A stretch of DNA of 64,000 nt, taken from NCBI GenBank assembly GCA_036245805.1, contig BTRK01000001.1:17367087-17431086 (forward strand), in the 5' to 3' direction. Positions 48,240 through 59,607 of this stretch are shown here, piece after piece. Under the pieces are notes generated by a model. It did not search any database. It was not told the origin of the DNA and saw only the letters and a program-made list of their open reading frames with translations. This DNA is from Pristionchus mayeri. Lineage: Eukaryota > Nematoda > Chromadorea > Rhabditida > Neodiplogasteridae. Made by a program: the position numbers and the translations under genes. The number at the start of each line of letters is the position of its first letter. Position 1 is the stretch's first letter.

Positions 48240-49253
48240 TCACAGAATAAAATTTATAATTTTTAAAATCACATGACAAAAGATTATAAAATCGAATCTT
48301 ATAAATAAACATTAAAATACCAAAAAATACGATTTTACTCGATGTGAATGAGTGAGCATACTGGCTCTTTTGCTTTATGTTCAGTATTTATAGACATCAC
48401 ATCGGAAGCCAACCTCGCTGGAAGGAACTAGTCAAAACAAGCCTTGCCATGGGGTCTGCCAAGTCCCTTACATTGACGCTTCCTAGATTTGATTCAAATT
48501 TTGCAAAAAAACAAAATCGATTTCCTAAATTTCTAAATCTGACTATTACGTCGTTGATAAAATAAATTAAGTTCACACTTTGATCTTTATTGTTGTGAGG
48601 GTTCTTCACCACTGGAATACGAAAATGGAGTGTTTCCCTAGTTGAAGTATTGGCTTATGTGCTTAATTGAAAGAATGATGTAGTTTTTACTTATATAATA
48701 TGTCAGAGATGGCGAAAGCAGAGGTTGCTCCATAACAACCTGCCGCGACCGAAATGGGCGAAGTTTTCGCACATGTGAGTATTGCATTCGCCTCCAACTA
48801 GTAGTGGGAAAACGACAATTATGAGAAAATTTACTTTGATTCGAATCATTTTGTGCGGTGGTATCACATTGGTTGGATCAATTATCCAAATGAGAACGGC
48901 ATACAATGTCAACCTTAACCCTCTTTTCTACATTTTCATACAAATAAGTGTTCAAAAATCAAACGTCATTCGTACCATTAAATGGGTTTGTAGTTCCGCT
49001 CTAGTGCGTGGTCGTGGGAAATCGGATGTGATTGTGAGGAAAGAGGGCGAAGCTCGAGCCTGATCATTTCATCTCTGCAAATCGTGAAAATGCGATACTT
49101 TATCACTGTTTATCGCATAAATTTAATTATGGGAGGGGATTGATGGAGGTGTTTGGTAGTAGTCGGCCTCACCCTCTTGACGACTGTAACATCGCTTAAC
49201 GTGGCTGCACCTTTTTACCTTTAAGGGCATTTATTGCAAATTCACAGATTGTT
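48240..49253. other. Intergenic; one hydrophobic frame near 48821
   Basis: A plus-strand frame from ATG 48821 (LIRIILCGGITLVGSIIQM) could be an upstream exon of the receptor at 49254, but no supporting donor or phase is seen. Nothing else is recognised. Confidence 0.35.
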
Positions 49254-51604
49254 ATGTTCAACTTCGACAGTCTATGCCCCACAATCTCCCTTTTCAACAT
49301 AACTTACTCGGATGACGTCATACGGGAATTCAAGTGAGTCTCAATTTTCAAGTAAAAATGAAAAATGAAACTTTAGCAAAGTGGACATAATCTCGAGTAC
49401 TGTTTACGGTAATGTGGTCTTATATTTCGCTCCGTTCGCCATCCTCGCTAATATTCTGAGTGCTGCCGTGCTTCTAACGTATGTTCCGTCGAGGGAATCT
49501 GAGGAATCTATATTTTCGAAAATTAAAAGCTGTTGAAGGAAACAGCTTCGTAATCCTTTCAATGTTCTGCTCTCATTAATGTGTTTCGAAGTTGTCGTCC
49601 CGTTGCTCATCAAAACATCGTTGGAATATCGGGATTTTCTAATGGTCGAGTGCAGGCAAGGGCTTCATCCATAAAAAAGTGCTGTTCTAATATTCAATGA
49701 ATGGTTCCAGCGTGATTACTGCGTCATACTCACTGGCAATGCACACTGAAATCTCAATGTTGGCCTGGGCACCGTTTCGAGCTACTTACACCCTTAGCGC
49801 CGGTAAATCGAATGCAAATTACAACGACAACGGAAATTTCAGTGATTCTCACTTCTTTGAGGCTACTCTTGCTTCGCTCGAAGGGGAGATTCCAGGTAAA
49901 AACGAAATATACAATAAAGAAATTTGTTCTTTTAAGAATGATAGTAATAACGGGATATCATCAGGAACACTATAGTTTTTTGTTTCTGCTTGTGTTTTTC
50001 TTCTTCCGGAAACTCTCCGCTCAGCAAATATATGCCAAATTTAATATGAGCAAAATCACCGAAAGGTTTACAATCGGGACCAACAAAAAACATAATCTAG
50101 AATAAAAGGAACCTAATCGAGCACAAGAGGAACATGAGTGGGAACAAATGCAAAAAATGCATTATTCTGTTCCCGAAATATGGTCTAGATAAGCGGAAAC
50201 ATAGTCAGTATGTACTATCAACTTCAATGTAGTCAAATGCAGGCTTCCTATGGATTGGTGATCGTCACATCCGCGTTAGCGGCACTTCTGGCCGCGGGCG
50301 CGAGCGTTCCCGCGGTACTCGCAACTGGCATCGGGTATACTCCACTCGACGAATTCTGCTATCGAATGTGAGTGAGCTCACATATCTTGGAAATCGTTTA
50401 AAAAAGGAGTAACAGAAAAAGTGTCCTTCCCAAACTGATAACGCAGTTTTAAATCAATATTGTAGTGAACCGTCACACATTTTCGACATACATGTTTTAT
50501 ATCTTTGTTAGAATCCGACTAATGTTTGTAGGCTTTCATGGTTGACCCTGCCGCACAGATGAGAGCCCTCTCTTTCTTCATTGCGGTTTTACTGTTGATA
50601 GACTTTAAAAATTACTGAGATACAATACACACTAAATGTATACATGCTCATTTTGTTATTTTTCAGGGGACTTCCAGTTCAAGGAAACGCTAACGTGAAA
50701 GTTCCGACTCAAGTTTGGTCAAAAAATCTCTTTGCAAATGGATGTGTGGTTAGTAAAGCATATTCTCCTATAAAGTAAAAAACACTCATGGAAAATTTCA
50801 CACTCATGGAAAGTTTTTTCTCAGTTGTATCGATTGGTGAATGTTATCGGCGGAATCGTTTACAATTCTCTTCCCTCTTTTCTCCTTCTTGTGTCTACGA
50901 TTTTTCTCATCTTTGAAATTAACCAAGTGAGCCAAACGATTTTGAGAAAATAAATGACAAAACACAAAAAATGAATATATTCCAGGCTCGCAAGTCACAT
51001 TTGATATTGGCTGGCCAAAGCCTCAAAAAGTGATCTCAAATTAAATGTTGTTTACTATTTTGATATTTCAGAAATCGTGAATCTATGAGAGCTTCCAGTA
51101 TATTGATTATTATTGCTATTATTACTATTTTTGCTGAATTTCCTCAAGGTAAGCTCTAAAAAATACAATTTACATTCAAATTTGAAATTTTTGTATGCAT
51201 TATGCCTAAGTATCAGGGCTGGCAAGTCTTATGAGCGCTCTGCATTCCGTCAATTTTCAAGCACATTACATGGATCGATTGAGTGAGAAATCAAATATTA
51301 AAAATAATCAATGCAGTGAAACTGATGTAAAATATTCACATTTTTAAATACGATCAATTGCCAATCATATTTTCCTTCCTTCTTATTTGTAATTTCAGCG
51401 GCGCTCTTCACAACAATCCAAGTCTGCTCAACTGCATGCAATCTATTAGTCATCTTCATGTCCAAAAACTTCAGAAAGGCGAGTAAAAGTGCGAAGTTCA
51501 AACAATTTAATCAGTTCCAGGCTGTTTTGCAGAAGATTTTCTTTTGGAAGAAAAATCGAACCGTCATAACTGCCAGCTCAGTTAATTCATCAACGCAAAG
51601 ATGA
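49254..51604 (+). CDS. Serpentine chemoreceptor, srw/FMRFamide-receptor-like
   Basis: Exons: 49254-49333 (extracellular N-terminus with NIT glycosylation site), 49377-49478 (TM1, FAPFAILANILSAAVLL), 49539-49655 (TM2, LRNPFNVLLSLMCFEVVVP), 49711-49895 (TM3, SLAMHTEISMLAWAPFRATY), 50243-50367 (TM4), 50667-50748, 50825-50926 (TM5, SLPSFLLLVSTIFLIFEIN), 50986-51029, 51072-51148 (TM6), 51399-51478 (TM7, NLLVIFMSKNFRK) and 51521-51604. The introns after 49655 and 51478 use GC donors. All joins keep frame except 49895 to 50243, where the phase is off by one, so a tiny exon is missing or there is a lesion. These receptors sit in sensory-neuron or peptide-sensing membranes. Class assignment is by the overall motif pattern only. 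Confidence 0.75.
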
Positions 51605-51980
51605 ATTTTGAACGCGGGAAGTAGTGTATTAATGATACATTTCGATGGTCAATATTACCTCAGATTTACCCTTGTTGTATGGACAATTTATGATTATGTA
51701 TTTCACAATATTTTTACTATTTTGTAATGCAAGCTAGTGGTGAAAATGCATCGATAAGTTCATATTTGAGCATAACATTGCTAATAATATGCTCTTTTCA
51801 AGTTTTTCATTCGTTGAATCATGAATTTATCAGCCATGCGAAATTAACATCACAAGTTACAAGATGCTTTCGCAAAATTGAAATATTTAAATATGAGTAT
51901 CAGTCGGTTTAATTCAAATGAACAACACAAATAGTATCTTCTTTGCAAAATCAAAACATCATGATTAATTTTAAATGTCA

Positions 51981-53624
51981 CTAATTTTCCTTGTTCGGAA
52001 GGAGTTCAAACAGCCTTTCACCAATCGCAACTTTCGTTCGATCCGAGAATTTGTAATATGCAGAATTATTCTGAAAAAATAAAAATTGTGCGCCTGAATA
52101 TAAGTGATTTTCAGTATCTTTGGCATATATGCGTGTGATTGATTTTTCGCAGATATTGAAGCGCATATAATTACAAAGTATCACCTTGATTGCAACCAAA
52201 GTAGGCAAAGACGTGCATTGATGCATGCAATTGAACTGAAATATGTTTTTTCCAAATTTTCCAAATTTTTCTATACTATCATACCATGAGTCTCTCCAGC
52301 TTAAACTCATCAGCTAAGATGACTTTATCGAGCACTTTTATTCTCCAGCACGTCATAACAAAATCTTCAACAGCAATAATTGCCTTCTGAAAAGATCCTT
52401 TTGTGCTTCCTTCAAAGTAGATAGAGGTTGATTACCTTGAAGTCAAATCGGTCTGCAAGTTTGAAGATGCCTCTGTATGTTTCATCTGCAAACACACATT
52501 TGAGCATTGTCAGAAAAAGATAACTCACATGTGACTCTTCTGTAGGAAGGGTAGACCACTTGGAGAAGCTCGAGGAATGACTGTAAATTAAATTTTGACA
52601 CAATAATAATTTGTTGTGGTACCTCATAGGAAACATTGGGTAGCTCGATTTATTCTTTATCTCTCTCCTCAAAATCTTGATATAACATCGCAGCAAATAC
52701 TGGAGATTGCATTGCGAGATACTGTGAAACAAGCAGATATTTTCCAACATTTAAAAAAAATCCAAACCTGTTTTCCAACATTAATTCGCTGATTCTCAAT
52801 CTTCAAGACAACATTATCAGGTCCATAACAAGGAATGGAAAAGTCGAAGGTGGAAGTTTTACTGAGGCAATGTTAAAATTAATATTGGAATATTTATGAA
52901 TATCCGCACATGATTCCGATGACTTCATGCACGTTGATACACACGTCGACGGTCTTCCTTGATGAATCCCTGAAACATTTGATGATTCATGATAATCAAG
53001 TTAAAGTTACTTCATTCTTGTCAAGCAGCCTCTCCTTTGAAGCTTTCACCCCCCAACATAGATGCGACGTGGTGAAAGTATTGTGAAACTGCAATTATAG
53101 TTGTTCTGATTTTGATCTTATAGTTGTTGTGATTGTTGTGATCATCCTTAGCTTCATCATTTCTACAAAATAATAATATTTTAATGTAAACAAAGAAGAA
53201 AATTATAACCTGAAAAGTGAGGCTTTTCTCGTCATCATTGTGATTGCGAATCTTAAATGCCGTTTTGTGCTGGCATCTCCACTGTGATTTCCTATCGTCA
53301 TCGTTGCAGTTGAGGAAGATGCCGAGATTCAGCCCTTTATCTATCGTATGCGCGCTGATATACCTGAAGGTATACAATTATACGAAATTCTCAGAGAAGA
53401 TTTATATAAGAGCTCGTTTGTATAATGGAACCGGAAAATTCTGAGTATCAAGATATTCGAAAAAGGTCGTCATTTGTGGAGATCTAACAAAAGAGTGAGC
53501 GAAAGAATTACACTTTCCATGGCATATCTTTAAAGAAATGTGTTTTAGAGAACACGGCGCGAGATGAGTCGCCGACGGTTGAAATCGAATTAAATGTGTC
53601 TGTGAAACGATACTCGAAACTCAT
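51981..53624 (-). pseudogene. MATH-BTB protein gene 2, three lesions
   Basis: Eleven exons (minus): 53518-53624, 53210-53363, 53011-53088, 52910-52969, 52768-52861, 52623-52721, 52529-52580, 52436-52485, 52285-52386, 52185-52235, 51981-52070 (FSDRTKVAIGERLFELLP, TAG). Several lengths equal those of gene 1 (154, 99, 52, 50). Lesions: intron 1 starts GAAAGT where gene 1 has GTAAGT; exon 4 has about 8 bases fewer at its start than gene 1, which shifts frame; exon 6 has TAA at 52650-52652 where gene 1 has a Lys codon (DKE then stop). The rest of MATH, BTB and the C-terminal region is recognisable, so inactivation is recent. Confidence 0.88.
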
Positions 53625-54230
53625 TATCTGAAATTTCGATTAATACGTATGACAAAATAATCAACAATATTGGCTTCCCTCCGAAAACCTCGGGTGGCAT
53701 GATTAAAACAAAGACAGACAAGTAATGTAGTTGCGAAAACGCCGGAATCTTAGACAATTGAGATAGAAAGGACACTTCACGCGATGAACTTGACAAGCCG
53801 AATGACTGTCTCAGCCACCCCCCCCCCCCTTACAAGCGTCCATTCAAAGTTGTTGGAAGAATCCATTTAGACCTAGCAATGCCTGAGGGGTTCCTCTATG
53901 GCCTTCCCGATCAATAAATCAATGTACAGCAAAATAGAAAATGTATCATTCATAGTTTTTTTCGTTTGAATTTGGCTTTCCATACTATCGGAACTTCGTT
54001 AGCACACTTAATTAGTGGTCTGAACGTATTCAATTTACGAGTGCTCAAGTTTGCTTTCAACTGCTGTTTTTTCTCGTGTACAATTTAGATGTGTTATTTT
54101 TTCGTTTGGATCCTCCTCTCATATGAGATAATCTCAATATGATCATGTTGAAATATTCAGAAAGACTAGTAGCAACTATAGAATACTTTTTTTAATATTT
54201 CGAACAGTTAAGACGCACACTATGGGCATA
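53625..54230. other. Intergenic, no supported feature
   Basis: AT-rich DNA with a C homopolymer (about 53818-53829). No exon was found. Confidence 0.45.
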
Positions 54231-54234
54231 TTAA

Positions 54235-54599
54235 AGAAGGAGTGTCAGCAAAGTTAAATTTTTGACGCTGTCATAACAATGACCTAGACAATCATCCAAC
54301 GATCATTGCGCGAGCTAAGAGGATAGGCAAAGGTCAATCGCATAGCTCAGTGGTAAAGCAGCCGCCGCGTAATCGGAAGGTTGCGGGTTCGAATCCTACT
54401 AGTTTTTGAAAAATCTTCTAGATATTTAAATTCCCGCATGTCCCTTCCCTTCAAGCCCTCCTTGGCATTCTGCCACCTAATGATAACTCGGTTCAAAATA
54501 GAGATACGCATTTGAAATTTTCAGAATCTCTTATGGTTGTACAAAGGTCGGTCATGGTTATGACAACGTCAAAATTTCAACTTTGCTGACAGTCCTTCT
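54235..54599. mobile_element. TTAA-flanked MITE carrying a tRNA-like unit, copy 3
   Basis: TTAA at 54231-54234 and 54600-54603. The ends are AGAAGGAGTGTCAGCAAAG and the inverse. The tRNA-like unit is on the plus strand at 54336-54402 (TAGCTCAGTGG, GGTTCGAATCC). It is almost the reverse complement of copy 2. Confidence 0.87.
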
Positions 54600-54773
54600 T
54601 TAAAGGTGTGTAACTTTAGCATTACACCTTGTAATTTTGCGATACTATTTTGTATATCAAGAGACATTTCAAAGGAAAATAGTGCTATGCTTAATCAATA
54701 AATTAATGGCTTTAGTTGCTTCAACTTTTCCGGAACATATGATGATTTCCTGAAAAACATGGATATTATTGTC

Positions 54774-56690
54774 TCACATATGAAGGAATGTGAATATCCC
54801 GAACCTTTTCCAAATCAACTCCGCGATTGCATTCCTGTACTGAGGCATGAAGAAGAGAACTGCAATTGCGTCGAGGGGAACGAAGAAATGAGCGACCAGA
54901 ATGGTGAAATCACTGAAATAATAACAATAATATTTGTTATTATCAAATATGCAAAAATATCAACGATGGTACCTATGAAAATGGGAAACTGTATTACTAG
55001 TCTTCAAATAAAGACTTACCGGGGTACACTTAGTTCCACTTGGAAGAGAGGCGCGATTAGAAAAGCTCCGATGTTCAAATGAATGAAAATAAGTGGAATG
55101 ACAGTCTGAAACGCCCATCATCAAACAAATATAAGTAATTTGTCCAATTTGAAATTCGTGAAATGGCCTCATCGTTCTACATGTTCACACGTTGAACGGT
55201 GAGAGACTAGGTAAAGGTAAAGGTACACCCCGTCTTCGAGATTGGGCTCGCGAGAGAACACTGCTAGGCCAGTGCCAATTCTGGCGGATTCAGTCGGGAG
55301 TGCCCACCTTTCGCCATACCTATTTACCTGCGTGATCTAGTCACGACTACCAATTCCCCGTCCCCAATGGGTAGGCAGCCGGGTGTGATGGATTGAGAGA
55401 CTATTGGCTACAATTACTCGAATTTCAAACTACCTGGACGATCAGAGTGAGGAGGATGGTTCGATGGATTTGCTTGGCTGAAGCAGAGAAGGAGTTCGCT
55501 TTCGATAGATAGGAATGGATCCGGACAGCAAAGAAGAACATGAATGAGCATCCGAGAGAGACAACACCAACGAAGATTCCCAATCCGGCAAGAGACCGTA
55601 GATTGAAGTGGCCATCTCTCTGAATTCCGAACTGATTTTCCTTAGACCGACAGATTTTTAAATAAATTACTTTTTAATACACAAAGTTGATATCCAATGT
55701 AGGGTAATTGCAAGTGGGCAAACTTACGTAATATTCGCCGATAATCATTGGCTTTGAATGAGCGTCGATTCCGAATTCTTCAGCAATGCTGATTGCGATT
55801 TCACTTCGTTGTTCAGTCGATGCAGAGAAGAGGAAATACGAAGCTGCGTGCCTGTAATTGAAATTATGATATTTGAAAATATGAGTTATAATTAATGAAA
55901 ATGTGTGCAAAATAATTCATTCATACCAGATGACAAATTCGGGGGCTGCAAATGATCCAAGCGTGAGAAGAAATCGGGATTTCGAGAAGATTTTGATGTT
56001 TGATGGGCTGAAGAGAAACTATCATGTTGTAGTTCGAGTGAATTTCCCAGGTAAGAAGAAGCAAGAGATAGAGTAAGATGTGATTCATTAAAAATTTTAC
56101 CTGTACAGTATCCAGAATCGATGGAGGAAATGGAGTGTGATTATTACGATGAATAACGAGAAGAAGGCATTGTACACACAGAGGAAGTGCTGGATTTAGC
56201 ATACAAGATGGGTGGGTCTTACTTGCTAGGATCTGCACTGAAAAGGCACTAGGTCGGATGAGAACTATGACGGTATGCTTCCTTTCATATATCAAAGGCG
56301 GAATGACGTCATAGTTCTCATCCGGCGCAGTGCCCAGAAAAGTGCTCTCACCAAGCTCTCGAACCAATTGTACTGCAAGAATAGGCAGAATTTGGTCCTT
56401 GTCGTGAATATTTTCTGTAAATGCAATTTTTTTTGTTTAACATGGAAATGCAATTACCGCCCTGCAAAACCAGCAGAAAGTTGTCCAGGAAATATTGAAT
56501 ACCGCGAATGTCATCTAAAAGTTTATTTAATTATTATACTCCACGAATTTCTTACCTGAAGATATCGATATGAGCCAAGTCGCGTAGAAATGTCGCTTTT
56601 CAGTAGCAAAATAAGGATGCAGTTGAGAATGATGCCGAGCCCTGACGAGATTTCCATTACTGATGAAGAATAGATCAATACTCTAACCAT
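54774..56690 (-). CDS. Serpentine chemoreceptor, Str superfamily (str/srh/srj-like)
   Basis: Nine exons (minus) with fully consistent phases: 56556-56690 (ATG; TM1, GLGIILNCILILLLKSD, then GSYRYLQ), 56458-56514, 56352-56414, 56101-56189 (TM3, NAFFSLFIVIITLHFLHRFW), 55927-56007 (TM4), 55728-55851, 55434-55640 (TM5, FVGVVSLGCSFMFFFAV), 55020-55105 (TM6, IPLIFIHLNIGAFLI) and 54774-54912 (TM7, ending MPQYRNAIAEL; stop TGA). The total is 326 residues, the normal length for the family. The short loops and the GSYRYL and MPQYR motifs place it in the Str superfamily. The intron 55106-55433 holds a GC-rich repeat-like block (about 55205-55380), and the intron 56190-56351 a short palindromic MITE. It appears intact. 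Confidence 0.88.
56247..56336. mobile_element. Short palindromic MITE in the Str receptor intron
   Basis: GGCACTAGGTCGGATGAGAA at the left and TTCTCATCCGGCGCAGTGCC at the right. Its ends are shared with the CACTAGGTCGGATGA family and its core with 33683-33772. Confidence 0.78.
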
Positions 56691-57484
56691 AGTTAGCGTT
56701 TGCTATCACAGCGAAAGTGTACGACATCTGGCGATATGAAGATGAAGCTCAACTGAGTCACTCTGATCTGATATTTATACCCTCCTGAAGGATGATACGA
56801 CCTAGTACCTGGAATGAAAGCTTGAATACATCAGACATCGCAAACAACCGCGTGACAATTACAGACATGGAAAACAGCCCGATTGTTATTCCCAAAGATC
56901 GGCAACATTCGTACTTCGTGGCAAACTCGGGACACAAATGAGCTCTCCCAGAGTATAATATAGGGGGTGGGAAATCTTCCGAGTGCGAGGGAACCGGAAG
57001 TTTGCGTAGACAGCTTACTAATTACCCATACCGACAACTCCGCCTCTCTTTTACTTCTCCGCCGAAACAATAGGCATAATTGGTTCAATTTCGAAACACA
57101 TAAAAAATGTGAGCAAAGATCGCAAAAAAAGATGCGAAATCAAGTGCATCGGAATTCATATTCTTCAGAGCAAGCGTTTTCCCTGAATGACAAATGCTTG
57201 CTTTTAGGAAATGGATGCCTCAGCTTGCACTAGAAAATTCCCTTCCTCGGTTCAGAATATATCATCATTCTCCTCTCACGTGAAGGAGATAACATGGGAT
57301 TGCTGGTTGTAAATGTATGGATGGACATCATCTCTATGCATTAGAAATCGCGTCAACTCCGAGAATGGAATGGTCTCTTCATTCCATGCACTCTCTAATC
57401 ACTGGACCGACCGAAAAAGTGCGTGCAATTAAAAAACAGTGACCCCTTCTTTTAACTAACGTGCCATCTTTTGGGTACAATTAA
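56691..57484. other. Receptor upstream region, no gene recognised
   Basis: This probably holds the receptor promoter. A short ACGACCTAGTACC piece near 56797 resembles a MITE end. Other frames lack splice support. Confidence 0.4.
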
Positions 57485-57794
57485 AGAAGGAGTGTCAGCA
57501 AAGTTGAACTTTTGACGCTGTCATAGCAATGGCCTAGCCAACCCTCCAAAGATCATAGCGCGAGCTAAGAGGGTAGACAAACATCACTTCCATAGCTCAG
57601 TGGTAGAGCAGCCGCCAAGGGATCGGGAGGTTGCTGGTTCGATTCCCACCCTTTTGACAAATCTTCGAGATATTTAAATTCCTGCACGTCACTGCCCTAT
57701 CAAGGACTATCAGCGCAAATGGCACTCTGCCAACTAGTGATAACTCGGTTCAAAATAAAGATATGAATAGTTCACCTTTGATGACACTCCTTCT
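57485..57794. mobile_element. TTAA-flanked MITE carrying a tRNA-like unit, copy 4
   Basis: TTAA at 57481-57484 and 57795-57798. The ends are AGAAGGAGTGTCAGCAAAG and TGACACTCCTTCT. The tRNA-like unit is plus strand 57586-57652 with intact A and B boxes. The anticodon arm differs from copies 2 and 3 (CCAAGGGATCGG). An internal deletion makes it the shortest copy. Confidence 0.85.
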
Positions 57795-58255
57795 TTAAAT
57801 GGTGTTCTCTAAAAAAGTGGAATATTCCTTTCCATGAAATCTCACAATTCGGCATATTAGGAGATTATTTAAAGATTATTTGGCGATTCGATCAATATAA
57901 TTGCGAACTCTATTGTTCAAAATTGGGTTTCGTTATTAACAATTTTCTGAATTGAGTTAGGCATAACTGAGAAAACCCATGAAAACAGGGAAGGAAAGAC
58001 ATACAGACACAGTAATTACTCTTAAAATTTTGCGAATCTGACTCGATGAAACAGAAAGAAAATGCCTTCCTATTTTTTCTCCTCGAACATTGTAGTCAAA
58101 TTAAAAAAGCAGGAGGAACTTGCACAAACAACTTTCTAGGAAGGCAAGAGCCCTCTTTTGGCGTAATGCAAAAGCCTAATATATTCAGGAGAAGATTATG
58201 CAGTTGGAGTGAGTGAGATTATTAGCTTCCGCGAACGCAATAGTTCCTGCTTCAG

Positions 58256-58419
58256 GAAAAACTGATGTGCAACCTGAAGATGCGATAAAACGTGGTGACT
58301 CTGGCTCGACGGAAGAGAAAGAGAAAAAAGTCTTTCTCTATCCCGTCTCGAACGTTGCCGGATCAAAGCAGCGAGCACTGGACATCACATATGAGCTCGA
58401 TCACACCAATGATATTCAA
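58256..58419 (+). CDS. Orphan coding exon, unrecognised
   Basis: Acceptor CTGCTTCAG and donor GTATGC bracket an open charged segment (DVQPEDAIKRGDSGSTEEKE, then YPVSNVAGSKQRALDITYEL). Codon texture is good and the frame is closed or unremarkable outside. A diverged duplicate of the preceding 35 bases (TTCCGCGAAC) occurs near 58490. No neighbouring exon or known family was found. Confidence 0.4.
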
Positions 58420-58873
58420 GTATGCAAAAAAACTCCGTTGGTGTAATGCGAGATCTAGTGACTTTAATGGGGGGTGCGTGAGACTTTTAACTTCCGCGAA
58501 CATCGTAGTTCCTAGTAAAAGGTGTTTGCAACAAGAATCTGAACCTCCCATGGTATAGTTGCAAAAGAGGGTGAATAATAAAATATGTATTACTGCGAAC
58601 TAGGACTAATGCATTTCATTTTTTCTTTGTTCAATCATGTAGGAGAGAATGTTTAAGAAACACACACACACTCGAAAGAAGTCGTATGAACAAAATCATA
58701 GTTCTTGAATTACGTCAAAGAAGTGGTCATGCGTTCAAATCGACTTACAACGCAAGCGTCTGTGGTTGTTCCGAGCGTGATGATTTTCGATTTAATACGG
58801 TTGGCTTCCGTGACTAAATTCACATCACTGACTCGTCCAGGAATGGATATTCCCCGCTCCCCAATAGCATGAC

Positions 58874-59250
58874 TAATGGTGCGAACAGTGTCGACGTCTA
58901 GACGATTTTTCTAGGAGATTTTTCGTCTAGAGCTGTCTGTCTAGACCAAAATGAGGGGAGTCTCTCCCTCTCATTCTCTCTTCTCATTTCGGGGGAGACC
59001 GGCTCGGCTCACATCGCGGGTTCGACTCCCGCGCATTGCAGAGTTATTGCTGATTTTGTATCTTGATGAAGACGAAGAAACGAAACAAGCAAGATTGTTA
59101 TCTGATGATCTGGTAGTATTCTGGCATGATGTGATGGTGATTGGTACAGAGAGGAGAGAATGAGAGGGAGAGATTCCCCTAATTTTGGTCTAGACAGACC
59201 GCTCTAGACGAAAAAATGGTCTAGACGTCGACACAGTTCGCACCATAATG
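58874..59250. mobile_element. TIR element with tRNA B-box
   Basis: TAATGGTGCGAACAGTGTCG and the inverse ending GTTCGCACCATAA bound about 377 bp. The inner arms are full of GTCTAGAC motifs. The middle contains GCGGGTTCGACTCCCGC (near 59017-59033), a perfect tRNA T-arm with B box, but I see no A box at the right distance. Confidence 0.75.
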
Positions 59251-59480
59251 CAGGAGGGGAGGAATGCATATATTGCTACAAATCAGGCCATACTTGAGTG
59301 CATTTGGAAGGCGCTTTCAAGGGAAAAGACTGTGGAGCGAGATGAGGATAGGATCATCAAAGTACATAATCTGGAAATGCGCAAGTTCGATTATTCGTAA
59401 CGCTCCCCACTTAGAAAATAAGCCAAAAGACATGATGATTTCCAAATCCCAGTTTTGACCACAGCAAGCTATATTGTTCA

Positions 59481-59520
59481 CCAGCCGATTGCGCGCGCCA
59501 CGGCGCGCGCAATCGACTGG
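59481..59520. repeat. 40-bp GC-rich hairpin near the Helitron 3' side
   Basis: CCAGCCGATTGCGCGCGCC pairs with GGCGCGCGCAATCGACTGG across a two-base loop, giving a 19-bp stem with one mismatch. It lies 88 bases past the helicase stop in the transcription direction. Helitrons carry a 3' hairpin, but a CTRR end at the usual distance is not evident. Confidence 0.7.
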
Positions 59521-59607
59521 CGTGCGCCGGGTCGTTTTCTTAGTTGGCTAGCTTTCAAGTGTCCCCATAGGTTTCTCAACTCATCGATTTATTCTTTCGC
59601 AATTTAT

